From contig DCGS01000046.1 in the NCBI GenBank assembly GCA_002314645.1, forward strand, positions 9,952-20,286: a stretch of 10,335 nt of DNA. The letters are read 5' to 3'. How positions within the stretch are numbered: position 1 is the first letter of the stretch; the number at the start of each line of letters is the position of its first letter. This DNA comes from Ruminococcaceae bacterium UBA1772 (GTDB lineage: Bacteria > Bacillota > Clostridia > Oscillospirales > Acutalibacteraceae). Below are positions 1 through 6,853 of the stretch, in pieces. A program made the position numbers and the translations under genes. A model generated the notes under the pieces. The model did not search any database. It was not told the DNA's origin and saw only the letters and a list, made by a program, of their open reading frames with translations.

Positions 1-582
1 AATCTTCTTGAACTTCCAACAGGCGGAACTATAAAGGTTGACGATGTTGATATTACAAACAAGAAGGTAAATATAAATAAGCACAGACAGAAGATGGGTA
101 TGGTGTTCCAGCACTTTAATCTTTTCCCAAATATGACTGTACTTAGAAATATGACTATTGCTCCAACAACACTTCTTGGTATGACTCAGGAAGCTGCTGA
201 TGGAAAGGCTATGGGACTTCTTGAAAGAGTTGGCCTTAAAGATAGAGCAACAGCATATCCTAATCAGTTGTCTGGTGGACAGAAGCAGCGTATTGCAATA
301 GTTCGTGCTCTTTGCATGGAACCAGAGGTTATGCTTTTTGACGAGCCAACATCTGCTCTTGACCCAGAAATGGTTGGTGAGGTTCTTGAAGTTATGAAGG
401 ACCTTGCAAAAGAGGGCATGACAATGGTGGTCGTTACTCATGAAATGGGCTTTGCTCGTGAGGTTGCAAGCCGTGTTCTATTTATGGACGCTGGCCAAAT
501 AGTAGAAGAAGGTACACCAGAAGATATATTTGATAATCCAAAGTCAGAAAGACTTAAGTCTTTCCTTGCAAAAGTAATTTAA
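1..582 (+). CDS. Polar amino-acid ABC transporter ATP-binding protein (GlnQ-type), 5'-truncated by the window edge
   Basis: Cytoplasmic ATPase subunit of an importer for polar amino acids (glutamine, glutamate, cystine or similar). It powers uptake with a membrane permease and a solute-binding protein that are not in this window. The reading frame is open from base 1 to the TAA at 580-582, giving 193 residues. Visible in order are the Q-loop ([13 protein letters not shown]), the ABC signature LSGGQKQR, Walker B with its glutamate ([13 protein letters not shown], which includes the D-loop) and the H-loop histidine (VVTHEMGFA). The FQHFNLFP and THEMGFA wording is typical of the GlnQ/HisP/ArtP group. 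Family members are about 240 residues, so roughly 50 N-terminal residues including Walker A lie upstream. The first ATG inside the fragment (94) is internal, because the open frame upstream of it also matches the family. The substrate cannot be told from the ATPase alone. The radical SAM gene follows after 13 bp, probably on the same transcript. Confidence 0.93.
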   Translation, partial: NLLELPTGGTIKVDDVDITNKKVNINKHRQKMGMVFQHFNLFPNMTVLRNMTIAPTTLLGMTQEAADGKAMGLLERVGLKDRATAYPNQLSGGQKQRIAIVRALCMEPEVMLFDEPTSALDPEMVGEVLEVMKDLAKEGMTMVVVTHEMGFAREVASRVLFMDAGQIVEEGTPEDIFDNPKSERLKSFLAKVI

Positions 583-595
583 AAGGAACAGAAAA

Positions 596-1513
596 TTGGA
601 TAGATATTATTCTCTTTCAAATTATCTAAAAACAGAATACGGAGAAAAAGTATATAAGCTGTCTTTTGATTCGGGCTGTACATGCCCGAACAGAGACGGC
701 TTTCTGTCATATGGAGGATGTATTTTTTGCTCAAATGGTGGTTCGGGCGATTTTGCTGAGAAAATAACTTTAGACAATATAGATGAGGCATTTGAAAAAG
801 CAAAGGCTCGTATTTCAAGCAAAAATAGTGGGAATAAATATATTGCATACTTTCAAAGCTTTACGAACACATATGGAGATATAGAATATTTAGAAAAACT
901 CTACACTGAGGTAATGAATCGCCCTGAGGTAGAAATTTTATCTATTGCAACAAGACCTGACTGTCTACAAGATAACGTTCTTCAAATGCTTCAAAGACTT
1001 GCAAATATTAAACCAGTTTGGGTGGAACTCGGTCTTCAAACCTCAAATGAAAACACAGCAAAATACATTAGGCGTGGTTATGGAAATGAGGTATTTAAAG
1101 AAGCTGTAGAAAAACTGGTTGGTATAGGAATAAAGGTCGTTGCTCATATAATTGTTGGTTTGCCAAACGAAACGGTAAAAGATGTAAAAGAAACTGTTCG
1201 CTTTGCATGTGACAGTGGAATTTGGGGAATAAAAATTCAACTTTTACATGTTCTCCAAAACACGGATTTGGCAAAAGACTACAAAGATGGCCTGTTTAAA
1301 GTCCTTGAAATGGACGAGTATATGGATATTTTGTGTGAAGTTATTCCTGAAATTCCAAAGAATATTGTCATTCATAGAATAACAGGCGACGGACCTAAAA
1401 ATATACTTATTGCCCCTATATGGAGTGGTAATAAACGAAAAGTACTCAATACTTTGAGTTGTGAATTTGAAAAAAGAAATGTAATCCAGGGAAGAACAAC
1501 TAATCTGTTGTAA
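596..1513 (+). CDS. TIGR01212-family radical SAM protein (YhcC-like)
   Basis: Predicted iron-sulfur, S-adenosylmethionine-dependent radical enzyme of 305 residues, close to the usual length (about 310) of the YhcC/TIGR01212 family. Its reaction is not established. The cluster-binding cysteines are seen as C30, C42 and C45 (CPNRDG, then GGCIFC), a wide C-x11-C-x2-C spacing like that of Elp3-type radical SAM proteins rather than the common CxxxCxxC. A further cysteine, C28, precedes it. Later family-typical stretches are WVELGLQT, AHIIVGLPNE and a C-terminal RITGDGPKNILIAP. The start is TTG at 596: it has AAGGA at 583-587 with 8 nt spacing, and residues from the start (YYSLSNYLKTEYG) match how the family begins. 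The gene lies 13 bp after the ABC ATPase with no terminator between, so co-transcription is likely. Ile codon ATA is used about ten times, unlike in the following pilT. Confidence 0.9.
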   Translation: MDRYYSLSNYLKTEYGEKVYKLSFDSGCTCPNRDGFLSYGGCIFCSNGGSGDFAEKITLDNIDEAFEKAKARISSKNSGNKYIAYFQSFTNTYGDIEYLEKLYTEVMNRPEVEILSIATRPDCLQDNVLQMLQRLANIKPVWVELGLQTSNENTAKYIRRGYGNEVFKEAVEKLVGIGIKVVAHIIVGLPNETVKDVKETVRFACDSGIWGIKIQLLHVLQNTDLAKDYKDGLFKVLEMDEYMDILCEVIPEIPKNIVIHRITGDGPKNILIAPIWSGNKRKVLNTLSCEFEKRNVIQGRTTNLL

Positions 1514-1551
1514 ATGTATAGTTAAAATTGACAAAAAGTTCTTTTAATTAC

Positions 1552-1580
1552 TTGTATTTTTTATAACCTTATGATAAAAT
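1552..1580 (+). promoter_or_regulatory. Candidate sigma-A promoter for pilT
   Basis: A -35 like TTGTAT (1552-1557), a 17-bp spacer and a -10 TAAAAT (1575-1580) lie about 50 bp upstream of the pilT start. The -10 matches consensus at 5 of 6 positions and the -35 at 3 of 6. An alternative is the perfect TTGACA at 1528-1533, but the hexamer 18 bp downstream of it (TTGTAT) is a poor -10. The exact start site is therefore unsettled, although a promoter somewhere in 1528-1580 is likely. Confidence 0.5.
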
Positions 1581-1628
1581 CAAAGTGTATTTGTAACATT
1601 TTTTCGTTTAATATAGGAGGAATTTAAT

Positions 1629-2684
1629 ATGACATTACCCGAACTCTTAAAGATTGCCGAAGATTCAAAGGCATCTGACGTTCATATTACCGTTGGTGTA
1701 CCACCACTTATGCGTGTTCACGGCGCAATGATGGCAATCCCTAACGAGCCAAGACTTATGGCTGAAGACGTAGAAGCATTAGTAAAAGGTATTATGGGAG
1801 ACTTCCAAAAGAAAACCTTTGCTGAGCGCGGTGAAATCGACTTCTCATTTGGTCTTGCAGGAATGGGTCGTTACCGTGTTAACGTATTTAGACAGAGAGG
1901 TACAACAGCTGCTGTATTCCGTCTTGTAGGTTCAAAAATTCCAAACCCTAGAGACCTTGGAGTTCCACAGCCAGTAATTGACCTTTATCAAAAGAAGAGT
2001 GGTCTTGTACTTGTAACAGGTCCTACAGGTTCTGGTAAGTCAACAACACTTGCTTCATTAATTGGCATGGTTAATGATAACCTTAATGCTCATATTATTA
2101 CTCTTGAAGACCCTATTGAGTATCTTCACAGACATAATAAATCAATTGTTAACCAGAGAGAAATCGGCGTAGATACACGTTCATATGCTGCAGCTCTTCG
2201 TGCAGCTCTTCGTGAAGACCCTGATGTTATCCTTGTAGGAGAAATGCGTGACCTTGAAACAATCAGTACTGCAGTAACAGCAGCTGAAACAGGACACCTT
2301 GTATTTTCAACACTTCATACAATTGGATGTGCTGAGACTATTGACCGTGTAATTGACGTATTCCCAACAGATCAGCAGGATCAAATCCGTGTACAGCTTT
2401 CAATGGTACTTGAAGCAGTTGTTTCACAGCGTCTTGTTCCAACAATTGACGGTAACGGACGTGTAGCTGCATTTGAAGTTATGCTTGCAAACTCTGCCAT
2501 TCGAAACCTTATTCGTGAAGGTAAGAACTATCAGATTCCAAGTGCAATGCAGAGTGGTAAGAAGCAGGGCATGCAGACAATGGATGACCATCTTATTGAA
2601 CTCTATCAGAGTGGTAGAATTTCAAGAAAAGATACACTCCTTTATTCAACAGATCCAGAAGAACTTGCAAAGAGACTTCTGTAA
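1629..2684 (+). CDS. pilT: Type IV pilus retraction ATPase PilT
   Basis: Hexameric cytoplasmic motor that depolymerises type IV pili at the inner face of the membrane, driving pilus retraction and twitching. The 351-residue protein has the usual PilT length. It shows the N-terminal PAS-like domain (about 1-100, with ASDVHITVGVPP and GRYRVNVFRQRG), Walker A GPTGSGKST (131-139), the Asp box TLEDPIEY (158-165), Walker B VILVGEMRD (200-208) and the His box through STLHT (223-231). The C-terminal AIRNLIRE (290-297) is the signature that separates the PilT retraction motor from PilB-type assembly ATPases. ATG at 1629 has AGGAGG at 1615-1620, spacing 8. No other pilus gene is nearby, and the gene has its own promoter and terminator. 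All 25 isoleucines are ATT or ATC, never ATA, and Arg is mostly CGT, suggesting strong expression. Confidence 0.95.
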   Translation: MTLPELLKIAEDSKASDVHITVGVPPLMRVHGAMMAIPNEPRLMAEDVEALVKGIMGDFQKKTFAERGEIDFSFGLAGMGRYRVNVFRQRGTTAAVFRLVGSKIPNPRDLGVPQPVIDLYQKKSGLVLVTGPTGSGKSTTLASLIGMVNDNLNAHIITLEDPIEYLHRHNKSIVNQREIGVDTRSYAAALRAALREDPDVILVGEMRDLETISTAVTAAETGHLVFSTLHTIGCAETIDRVIDVFPTDQQDQIRVQLSMVLEAVVSQRLVPTIDGNGRVAAFEVMLANSAIRNLIREGKNYQIPSAMQSGKKQGMQTMDDHLIELYQSGRISRKDTLLYSTDPEELAKRLL

Positions 2685-2698
2685 TAGGGGTAAACTAC

Positions 2699-2735
2699 AA
2701 CGGGTTCCCCAATTTGGGGAGCCCGTTTTCTTTTT
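2699..2735 (+). terminator. Rho-independent terminator after pilT
   Basis: A 13-bp stem runs from AACGGGTTCCCCA (2699-2711) to TGGGGAGCCCGTT (2715-2727) with a 3-nt loop. It has one T:G wobble and no mismatch. The stem is followed at once by a T-rich run (2726-2735, interrupted by one C). It starts 14 nt after the pilT stop. The T-run ends directly against the malQ ribosome binding site, so this hairpin lies in the leader of any transcript that reads from pilT into malQ. Confidence 0.9.
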
Positions 2736-2741
2736 GAGGTG
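2736..2741 (+). promoter_or_regulatory. Shine-Dalgarno site that fixes the malQ start
   Basis: GAGGTG at 2736-2741 is 6 nt upstream of GTG 2748. A longer frame could begin at GTG 2739, but that codon is itself part of this Shine-Dalgarno and would have only the terminator T-run in front of it. The 2748 start is therefore preferred. Confidence 0.8.
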
Positions 2742-2747
2742 AATTTA

Positions 2748-4274
2748 GTGAACATACAGAGAAGTTGTGGAGTTTTAATGCCAGTTTCGGCATTACCATC
2801 TCCTTATGGAATAGGCACCCTTGGTAAGGCTGCATATGATTTTGTTGACTTCCTTTTTGACGCCAACCAGTCATATTGGCAGATGCTTCCTCTTGGACCA
2901 ACAAGCTATGGAGATTCTCCATATCAAAGCTTTTCAACCTTTGCGGGCAATCCATACTATGTGGATCTTGATATGCTCGTGGAAGACGGTCTTCTCTTAA
3001 AAGGGGAAATCAAGCCAAAGCTTTTTGGAACGGATTCAGAAAAGGTTGACTATGAAGCAATATATAACAACAGATTTGATGTACTCCGCAAGGCTGTAGA
3101 ACGTGGCCTTTCTGGAAATACTCAAGAATTCTTTACATTTGCTTCTGAAAATTCTGAATGGCTCACAGACTATTCACTCTTTATGGCTCTTAAATATCAT
3201 TTCAATATGAAGCCATGGACAGAATGGGAAGATGAAAACATTAGACTTAGAAGACCAGATTCGGTTAGATACTACACTGATCTTTTAAATGAAGATGTAA
3301 GATTTTTCCAATATGTTCAGTTCCTTTTCTATAAGCAGTGGAATGCTCTTCGCTCTTATGCAAAAGAGAAGGGCATTGGCATAATTGGGGATATTCCAAT
3401 TTATGTAGCAATGGATTCTGCTGATGTATGGGCAAATCCAGGCTGCTTCCAGCTTGATTCAGAGAACAGACCAATTGAGGTTGCTGGTGTTCCACCTGAT
3501 TATTTTAGTGCAGATGGACAACTCTGGGGAAATCCGCTTTATAACTGGGACGCAATGAAGCAAGATGGATACGGTTGGTGGATTAGACGTATTGCAGGTG
3601 CTTCTGTCCTTTATGATGTTCTTAGAATTGACCATTTCAGAGGCTTTGAAAGCTACTGGGCTGTTCCTGCGGATGCAGAAACTGCAAAGGATGGTCGTTG
3701 GGTCAAAGGTCCTGGAATGGATTTCGTAGGAGTTATGACTTCATGGTTCTCCAATATGCAGTTTATTGCTGAGGATCTTGGCTTCTTAACTCAAGAAGTA
3801 CGTGACCTTCTTCGTGACTCAGGTCTTCCTGGAATGAAGGTTTTAGAATTTGCTTTTGATTCCAGAGAGCCAAGTAATTATCTTCCACATACTTATACTG
3901 AAAACTGTGTTTGCTATGTTGGAACACATGATAATACTCCTGTTATGGCTTGGAGACAAGAGGCAGATAAAGACGATGTAAAGTTTGCCATAGAATATCT
4001 TGGTCTTAACGAAGAAGAAGGTTTTAGTACTGGAATAATAAGAGGCGGTATGAGCTCCGTTTCAAAGCTCTTCATTACACAAATGCAGGACTATTTGGCA
4101 CTTGGTGCTGAGTCACGCATGAATGTTCCAGGTGTTCTTGGTGGCAACTGGCAGTGGAGGCTGAAAAAGAGGGCTCTTACAAAGAAACTCGCTCAGAAAA
4201 TGGCACATAGTGCATACATTTATGGTAGATCAAATCCTAAATGGTTAGAAAATAAAAACAAAGGTGATGATTAG
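2748..4274 (+). CDS. malQ: 4-alpha-glucanotransferase (amylomaltase, disproportionating enzyme)
   Basis: Glycoside hydrolase family 77 enzyme. It transfers alpha-1,4-glucan segments between malto-oligosaccharides, releasing glucose and longer chains in cytoplasmic glycogen/maltodextrin metabolism. At 508 residues it has the usual bacterial length. The N-terminus RSCGVLMPVSALPSPYGIG is the family opening. The catalytic residues are all visible: nucleophile D295 in RIDHFRGF, acid/base E342 in AEDLG and the third carboxylate D395 in GTHDN. These numbers fall very close to those I recall for Thermus amylomaltase. GDIPIYVAMDSADVW and the substrate-facing 250s-type loop region are also present. The start is GTG 2748, set by the GAGGTG site. 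There is no space for a promoter between the pilT terminator and this gene. A small membrane-protein gene begins 1 nt after the TAG stop. No phosphorylase or maltose transporter gene is nearby. Confidence 0.95.
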   Translation: MNIQRSCGVLMPVSALPSPYGIGTLGKAAYDFVDFLFDANQSYWQMLPLGPTSYGDSPYQSFSTFAGNPYYVDLDMLVEDGLLLKGEIKPKLFGTDSEKVDYEAIYNNRFDVLRKAVERGLSGNTQEFFTFASENSEWLTDYSLFMALKYHFNMKPWTEWEDENIRLRRPDSVRYYTDLLNEDVRFFQYVQFLFYKQWNALRSYAKEKGIGIIGDIPIYVAMDSADVWANPGCFQLDSENRPIEVAGVPPDYFSADGQLWGNPLYNWDAMKQDGYGWWIRRIAGASVLYDVLRIDHFRGFESYWAVPADAETAKDGRWVKGPGMDFVGVMTSWFSNMQFIAEDLGFLTQEVRDLLRDSGLPGMKVLEFAFDSREPSNYLPHTYTENCVCYVGTHDNTPVMAWRQEADKDDVKFAIEYLGLNEEEGFSTGIIRGGMSSVSKLFITQMQDYLALGAESRMNVPGVLGGNWQWRLKKRALTKKLAQKMAHSAYIYGRSNPKWLENKNKGDD

Positions 4275-4275
4275 T

Positions 4276-4611
4276 ATGGGTATAGTTGATTTAATTACAC
4301 TGTTCTTTGTTGGAAATATTTCACTTGCTCTTGCTGGTGTATCATTTTTACTTATAACTGGACGAGGCTTTTTGTTCCAGTCGGGAACAGAAAGATTATC
4401 TAAAACTCCAGACAACGAATATGCAGCATTTCAAAAAGAATTTATTGGAAAAAGCATATTAATTGTTGCGTTTGCAACACCACTTCTTGCTTTTGCTGTT
4501 ATTTATGATATGCCATGGCTTTGCCTAGTATATGATGCAGTGTTATTAATAGTTGGTCTTGTAGATGCAATATTTATGTCTATTAAAAACATTAAGAGAA
4601 AAAAGAAATAA
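4276..4611 (+). CDS. Small three-helix membrane protein of unknown function
   Basis: A 111-residue hydrophobic protein with three predicted membrane segments at about residues 6-28, 60-77 and 80-102. A soluble, charged loop (about 30-58) follows the first helix, and the C-terminal tail is very basic (KNIKRKKK), suggesting a cytoplasmic C-terminus. I do not recognise the family with certainty. The arrangement of one helix, a short polar loop and a two-helix hairpin resembles DUF3784-type small membrane proteins, but this is only a resemblance. ATG 4276 is chosen because AAGGTG (4261-4266) lies 9 nt upstream. In-frame GTG 4264 and ATG 4267 overlap that site. The start lies 1 nt after the malQ stop, so translation is probably coupled to malQ. 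A strong terminator follows. A link to glucan metabolism is not shown by the sequence. Confidence 0.75.
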   Translation: MGIVDLITLFFVGNISLALAGVSFLLITGRGFLFQSGTERLSKTPDNEYAAFQKEFIGKSILIVAFATPLLAFAVIYDMPWLCLVYDAVLLIVGLVDAIFMSIKNIKRKKK

Positions 4612-4621
4612 GATTTAAAAG

Positions 4622-4653
4622 AAAAACACCTTCACGCTTGTGAAGGTGTTTTT
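4622..4653. terminator. Bidirectional terminator between convergent operons
   Basis: A perfect 14-bp stem, AAAAACACCTTCAC (4622-4635) with GTGAAGGTGTTTTT (4640-4653), closes on a GCTT loop. T-runs flank it on both strands, so it can end the malQ transcript going right and the pncB-HAD transcript going left. The last codons and the TGA stop (4632-4634) of the minus-strand HAD gene are encoded inside the hairpin. Confidence 0.93.
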
Positions 4654-5300
4654 GTTATTTCTTTTAGTAAATCTTTTGGGCTAAAGACCTTTGTTTCTGG
4701 TTTATGAGGTTCTAATTCTTCTTCAGTTCTAAAGCCCCACAAAACTGTAATACAAGGAAGTCCTGTGTTTCTTGCAGTTTTTAGGTCTACTTCAGAGTCG
4801 CCTATGTAGACGGTTTTTTCTTTTTGAGCACCAATGGATTCCATTGCTTTTAGAACCATATCTGGTGCGGGCTTCTTTGAAAGACCGTCCTGCACTCCAA
4901 TTGCATAGTCAACACCAAAAAATTCATCGTTTAAAAGCTTTACCGCATAGTCAACTTTGTTTGATACTATGGCTTGCTTTATGCCTTCTTTTTTTAGAGC
5001 ATTGATTATGTCAATGACTCCGTCATATGGCCTTGTAGAGTCAAGGTTGTGCTCTTTGTAGTGTTCTTGGAAAAGGGTGAATATCTCTTCAAAGTTTGAA
5101 TTGTTTTCACCCTCTGGAGTGCATTTTGAAACAAGATTTCTTATTCCATTTCCTACAGAAACGCGAATGTCCTCTAAACTTTTTTCTGGAAAACCATAAG
5201 TCTTAAGGGCATGGTTAACACTGTTTTTTAGGTCCTCTAAAGTGTAAAGAAGGGTCCCGTCTAAGTCCCAAATGACTGAAGTGTATTTTCTAGAACTCAT
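4632..5300 (-). CDS. HAD-superfamily hydrolase, phosphoglycolate-phosphatase-like (subfamily IA)
   Basis: Predicted Mg-dependent cytoplasmic phosphatase of 222 residues, the normal length for Gph/PGMB-type HAD enzymes. Motif I is WDLDGT with nucleophile D12 and acid/base D14. A helical cap follows (about 17-85). Motif II serine is S113 (IVSNK), motif III lysine is K143 (SKKPAPD), and motif IV is IGDSEVDLKTA (D168, D172). Thus all catalytic positions are intact. The usual Asp after DGTLL is Tyr here (Y19), a small departure from typical Gph sequences. The ATG start at 5300 overlaps the pncB stop by 4 nt (ATGA), so translation is coupled. The substrate is not determined. Phosphoglycolate is only the family default, and a phosphorylated by-product linked to nucleotide salvage would also fit the operon. 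The C-terminus TPSQA and stop are encoded within the terminator hairpin. Confidence 0.88.
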   Translation of the reverse strand: MSSRKYTSVIWDLDGTLLYTLEDLKNSVNHALKTYGFPEKSLEDIRVSVGNGIRNLVSKCTPEGENNSNFEEIFTLFQEHYKEHNLDSTRPYDGVIDIINALKKEGIKQAIVSNKVDYAVKLLNDEFFGVDYAIGVQDGLSKKPAPDMVLKAMESIGAQKEKTVYIGDSEVDLKTARNTGLPCITVLWGFRTEEELEPHKPETKVFSPKDLLKEITKTPSQA

Positions 5301-6754
5301 AATTTTGAACTGTGCTCCTTGAGGAGTCTGTATTTTTCATCATAGAGCTTCTGTGAAAGGTCAACATAGTACTTGTGAGGATGCTCAAAACGAAGACATT
5401 CGTCCCAAAGAGTGTCAATTTGCTCTTTGCAGTACTTCTGAATTTCTTTTACATCCTTCTTTTCGTATATACATTCACCGTTTTCAAAGATTTTCTCAAG
5501 AAGAGGTCTTGCTGTGAAGTTTGTAATTTTCTTCTGCTTCCATGTGTAGTTTGGATCGAATAAAACATATGGCTCGTTTTCATCAATAACTTCATCCTGA
5601 AGTGTTAAGAGGTCAGCTTCTGCCTTGCCTGTTTCTTTGTCATAAAGACGATATACATTTTTAGCACATGGAGTTGTAATCTTTGTAACGTTTTCAGAAA
5701 TCTTAATTTTTGGAATTAACTTTCCGTCTTTTTCAATTGCTGTGAGCTTGTATACACCATCAAGTACAGGGTGAGATGAAGATGTAATGAGTCTTTCACC
5801 AACACCAAATGAGTCTACCTTTGCGCCCTGAAGGAGCATGTCTCTAATGATGTATTCATCAAGTGAATTAGATGCAACAATTTGGCAGTCTTCAAAGCCT
5901 GCTTCGTCGAGCATTTTTCTTGCCTTCTTTGAAAGATAGGTAATATCTCCTGAGTCAATTCTAATTCCCTTTGGTCTGAATCCTCTTGGAACAACCTCTT
6001 CGTTAAATACCTTTATGGCATTTGGAATACCTGACTTTAATACGTTGTATGTGTCTACAAGAAGAGTACAGCTGTCTGGATATTCACGCGCGTATGCACG
6101 GAAGGCATCTATTTCAGTGTCGAAAAGCTGAACCCAGCTGTGAGCCATTGTGCCAAGGGCTGGAATGCCATAGTCACGTCCGTCAATTGTACAAGCAGTA
6201 CCAACACAACCACCAATGTAAGCGGCACGTGCGCCTAAAATGGCAGCCTGTGCACTTTGTGCTCTACGTGAGCCGAATTCCATAACTGTACGTCCGTTTG
6301 CAGCACGTACAATTCTGTTTGCTTTTGTAGCAATTAAGCTTTGGTGATTAATTATGAGGAGGATCATTGTTTCAAGGAACTGAGCTTGAATGATAGGTCC
6401 GCGAACCTTAACAATTACTTCTCCAGGGAAAATAGGTGTGCCTTCTGGAATTGCCCATACGTCACACTGGAATTTGAAATTGCGGAGATAGTCGAGGAAC
6501 TCTTCACTGAAGTTTCTTTTTCTAAGGTATTCAATGTCATCCTCAGTAAATTTGAGATTGTTTAAATAATCTACAACCTGTTCAACACCAGCCATAATTA
6601 CAAAACCGGCTTTGTCAGGGATGTTTCTATAGAACATATCAAAATATCCTATAGTGTCCTCAAAGCCATTCTTGAAATAGCCGTTTGCCATTGTTAACTC
6701 ATAAAAGTCTGTGAGCATAGTGAGGTTAATGTCACTGTCGTATGTTTTTTTCAT
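5297..6754 (-). CDS. pncB: Nicotinate phosphoribosyltransferase
   Basis: Cytoplasmic enzyme that makes nicotinate mononucleotide from nicotinate and PRPP with ATP hydrolysis, the entry step of the Preiss-Handler NAD salvage pathway. It has 485 residues, as in Gram-positive NAPRTases. Family stretches in order are LTDFYELTMANGYF (near the N-terminus), FLETMILLIINHQS, MEFGSRRAQS, GTMAHSWVQLFDTE with H205 as the likely phosphorylated histidine, IRIDSGDI for PRPP handling, and SFGVGERLITS. The frame is open further upstream, to 6817. However, the family N-terminus begins near MKKTYDSD, and ATG 6754 has AGAGG 7 nt upstream, so the shorter start is chosen. The stop overlaps the HAD start by 4 nt. 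A clear promoter lies about 90 bp upstream. In Firmicutes niacin salvage is often controlled by NiaR. No regulator gene of that kind is in the window. Confidence 0.95.
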   Translation of the reverse strand: MKKTYDSDINLTMLTDFYELTMANGYFKNGFEDTIGYFDMFYRNIPDKAGFVIMAGVEQVVDYLNNLKFTEDDIEYLRKRNFSEEFLDYLRNFKFQCDVWAIPEGTPIFPGEVIVKVRGPIIQAQFLETMILLIINHQSLIATKANRIVRAANGRTVMEFGSRRAQSAQAAILGARAAYIGGCVGTACTIDGRDYGIPALGTMAHSWVQLFDTEIDAFRAYAREYPDSCTLLVDTYNVLKSGIPNAIKVFNEEVVPRGFRPKGIRIDSGDITYLSKKARKMLDEAGFEDCQIVASNSLDEYIIRDMLLQGAKVDSFGVGERLITSSSHPVLDGVYKLTAIEKDGKLIPKIKISENVTKITTPCAKNVYRLYDKETGKAEADLLTLQDEVIDENEPYVLFDPNYTWKQKKITNFTARPLLEKIFENGECIYEKKDVKEIQKYCKEQIDTLWDECLRFEHPHKYYVDLSQKLYDEKYRLLKEHSSKL

Positions 6755-6761
6755 AAATACG

Positions 6762-6766
6762 CCTCT
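6762..6766 (-). promoter_or_regulatory. Shine-Dalgarno site that fixes the pncB start
   Basis: AGAGG on the minus strand lies 7 nt upstream of ATG 6754. The 21-residue upstream extension (to 6817) is poor in family similarity and has no comparable site in front of it, so it is treated as leader. Confidence 0.75.
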
Positions 6767-6802
6767 TTTAGCTTTAATTTTTACACAGATTTTTGTTTCC
6801 TT

Positions 6803-6853
6803 AGTGGTGTTAGCCACTTTGTTTCTAAAATTGTTATCAAATAGTATAACACC
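6803..6853. repeat. Inverted repeats in the pncB promoter and leader (possible operator or leader hairpin)
   Basis: Three symmetric elements sit here. AGTGG (6803-6807) and CCACT (6814-6818) form a short hairpin in the pncB leader. GTTAT (6833-6837) and ATAAC (6846-6850) flank the start-site side of the -10. GGTGTTA (6806-6812) is repeated in inverted form as TAACACC (6847-6853), 34 bp apart. The position over the -10 and start site suits a repressor, but I cannot assign a regulator, and short repeats arise by chance in AT-rich DNA. Confidence 0.35.

Noticed and set aside
622..822. Antisense open frame of 66 codons within the radical SAM gene, and similar frames opposite or out of phase with other genes
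   Set aside because: They lie within confidently assigned genes, show no protein motif and no convincing ribosome binding site, and read as frame shadows.
1522..1547. AT-only inverted repeat TTAAAA...TTTTAA after the radical SAM gene as a terminator
   Set aside because: The stem is six A/T pairs with a 14-nt loop and no GC pairs, too weak to call. It also overlaps the probable pilT promoter region.
1528..1557. TTGACA at 1528 with TTGTAT at 1552 as the main pilT promoter
   Set aside because: The -35 is perfect but the -10 matches only 3 of 6 positions. The TTGTAT/TAAAAT pair at 1552-1580 has a better -10 and spacing. It is kept as an alternative in the promoter entry.
6755..6817. N-terminal extension of pncB to ATG 6817
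   Set aside because: The added 21 residues lie upstream of the family N-terminus, and the AGAGG site fits ATG 6754.
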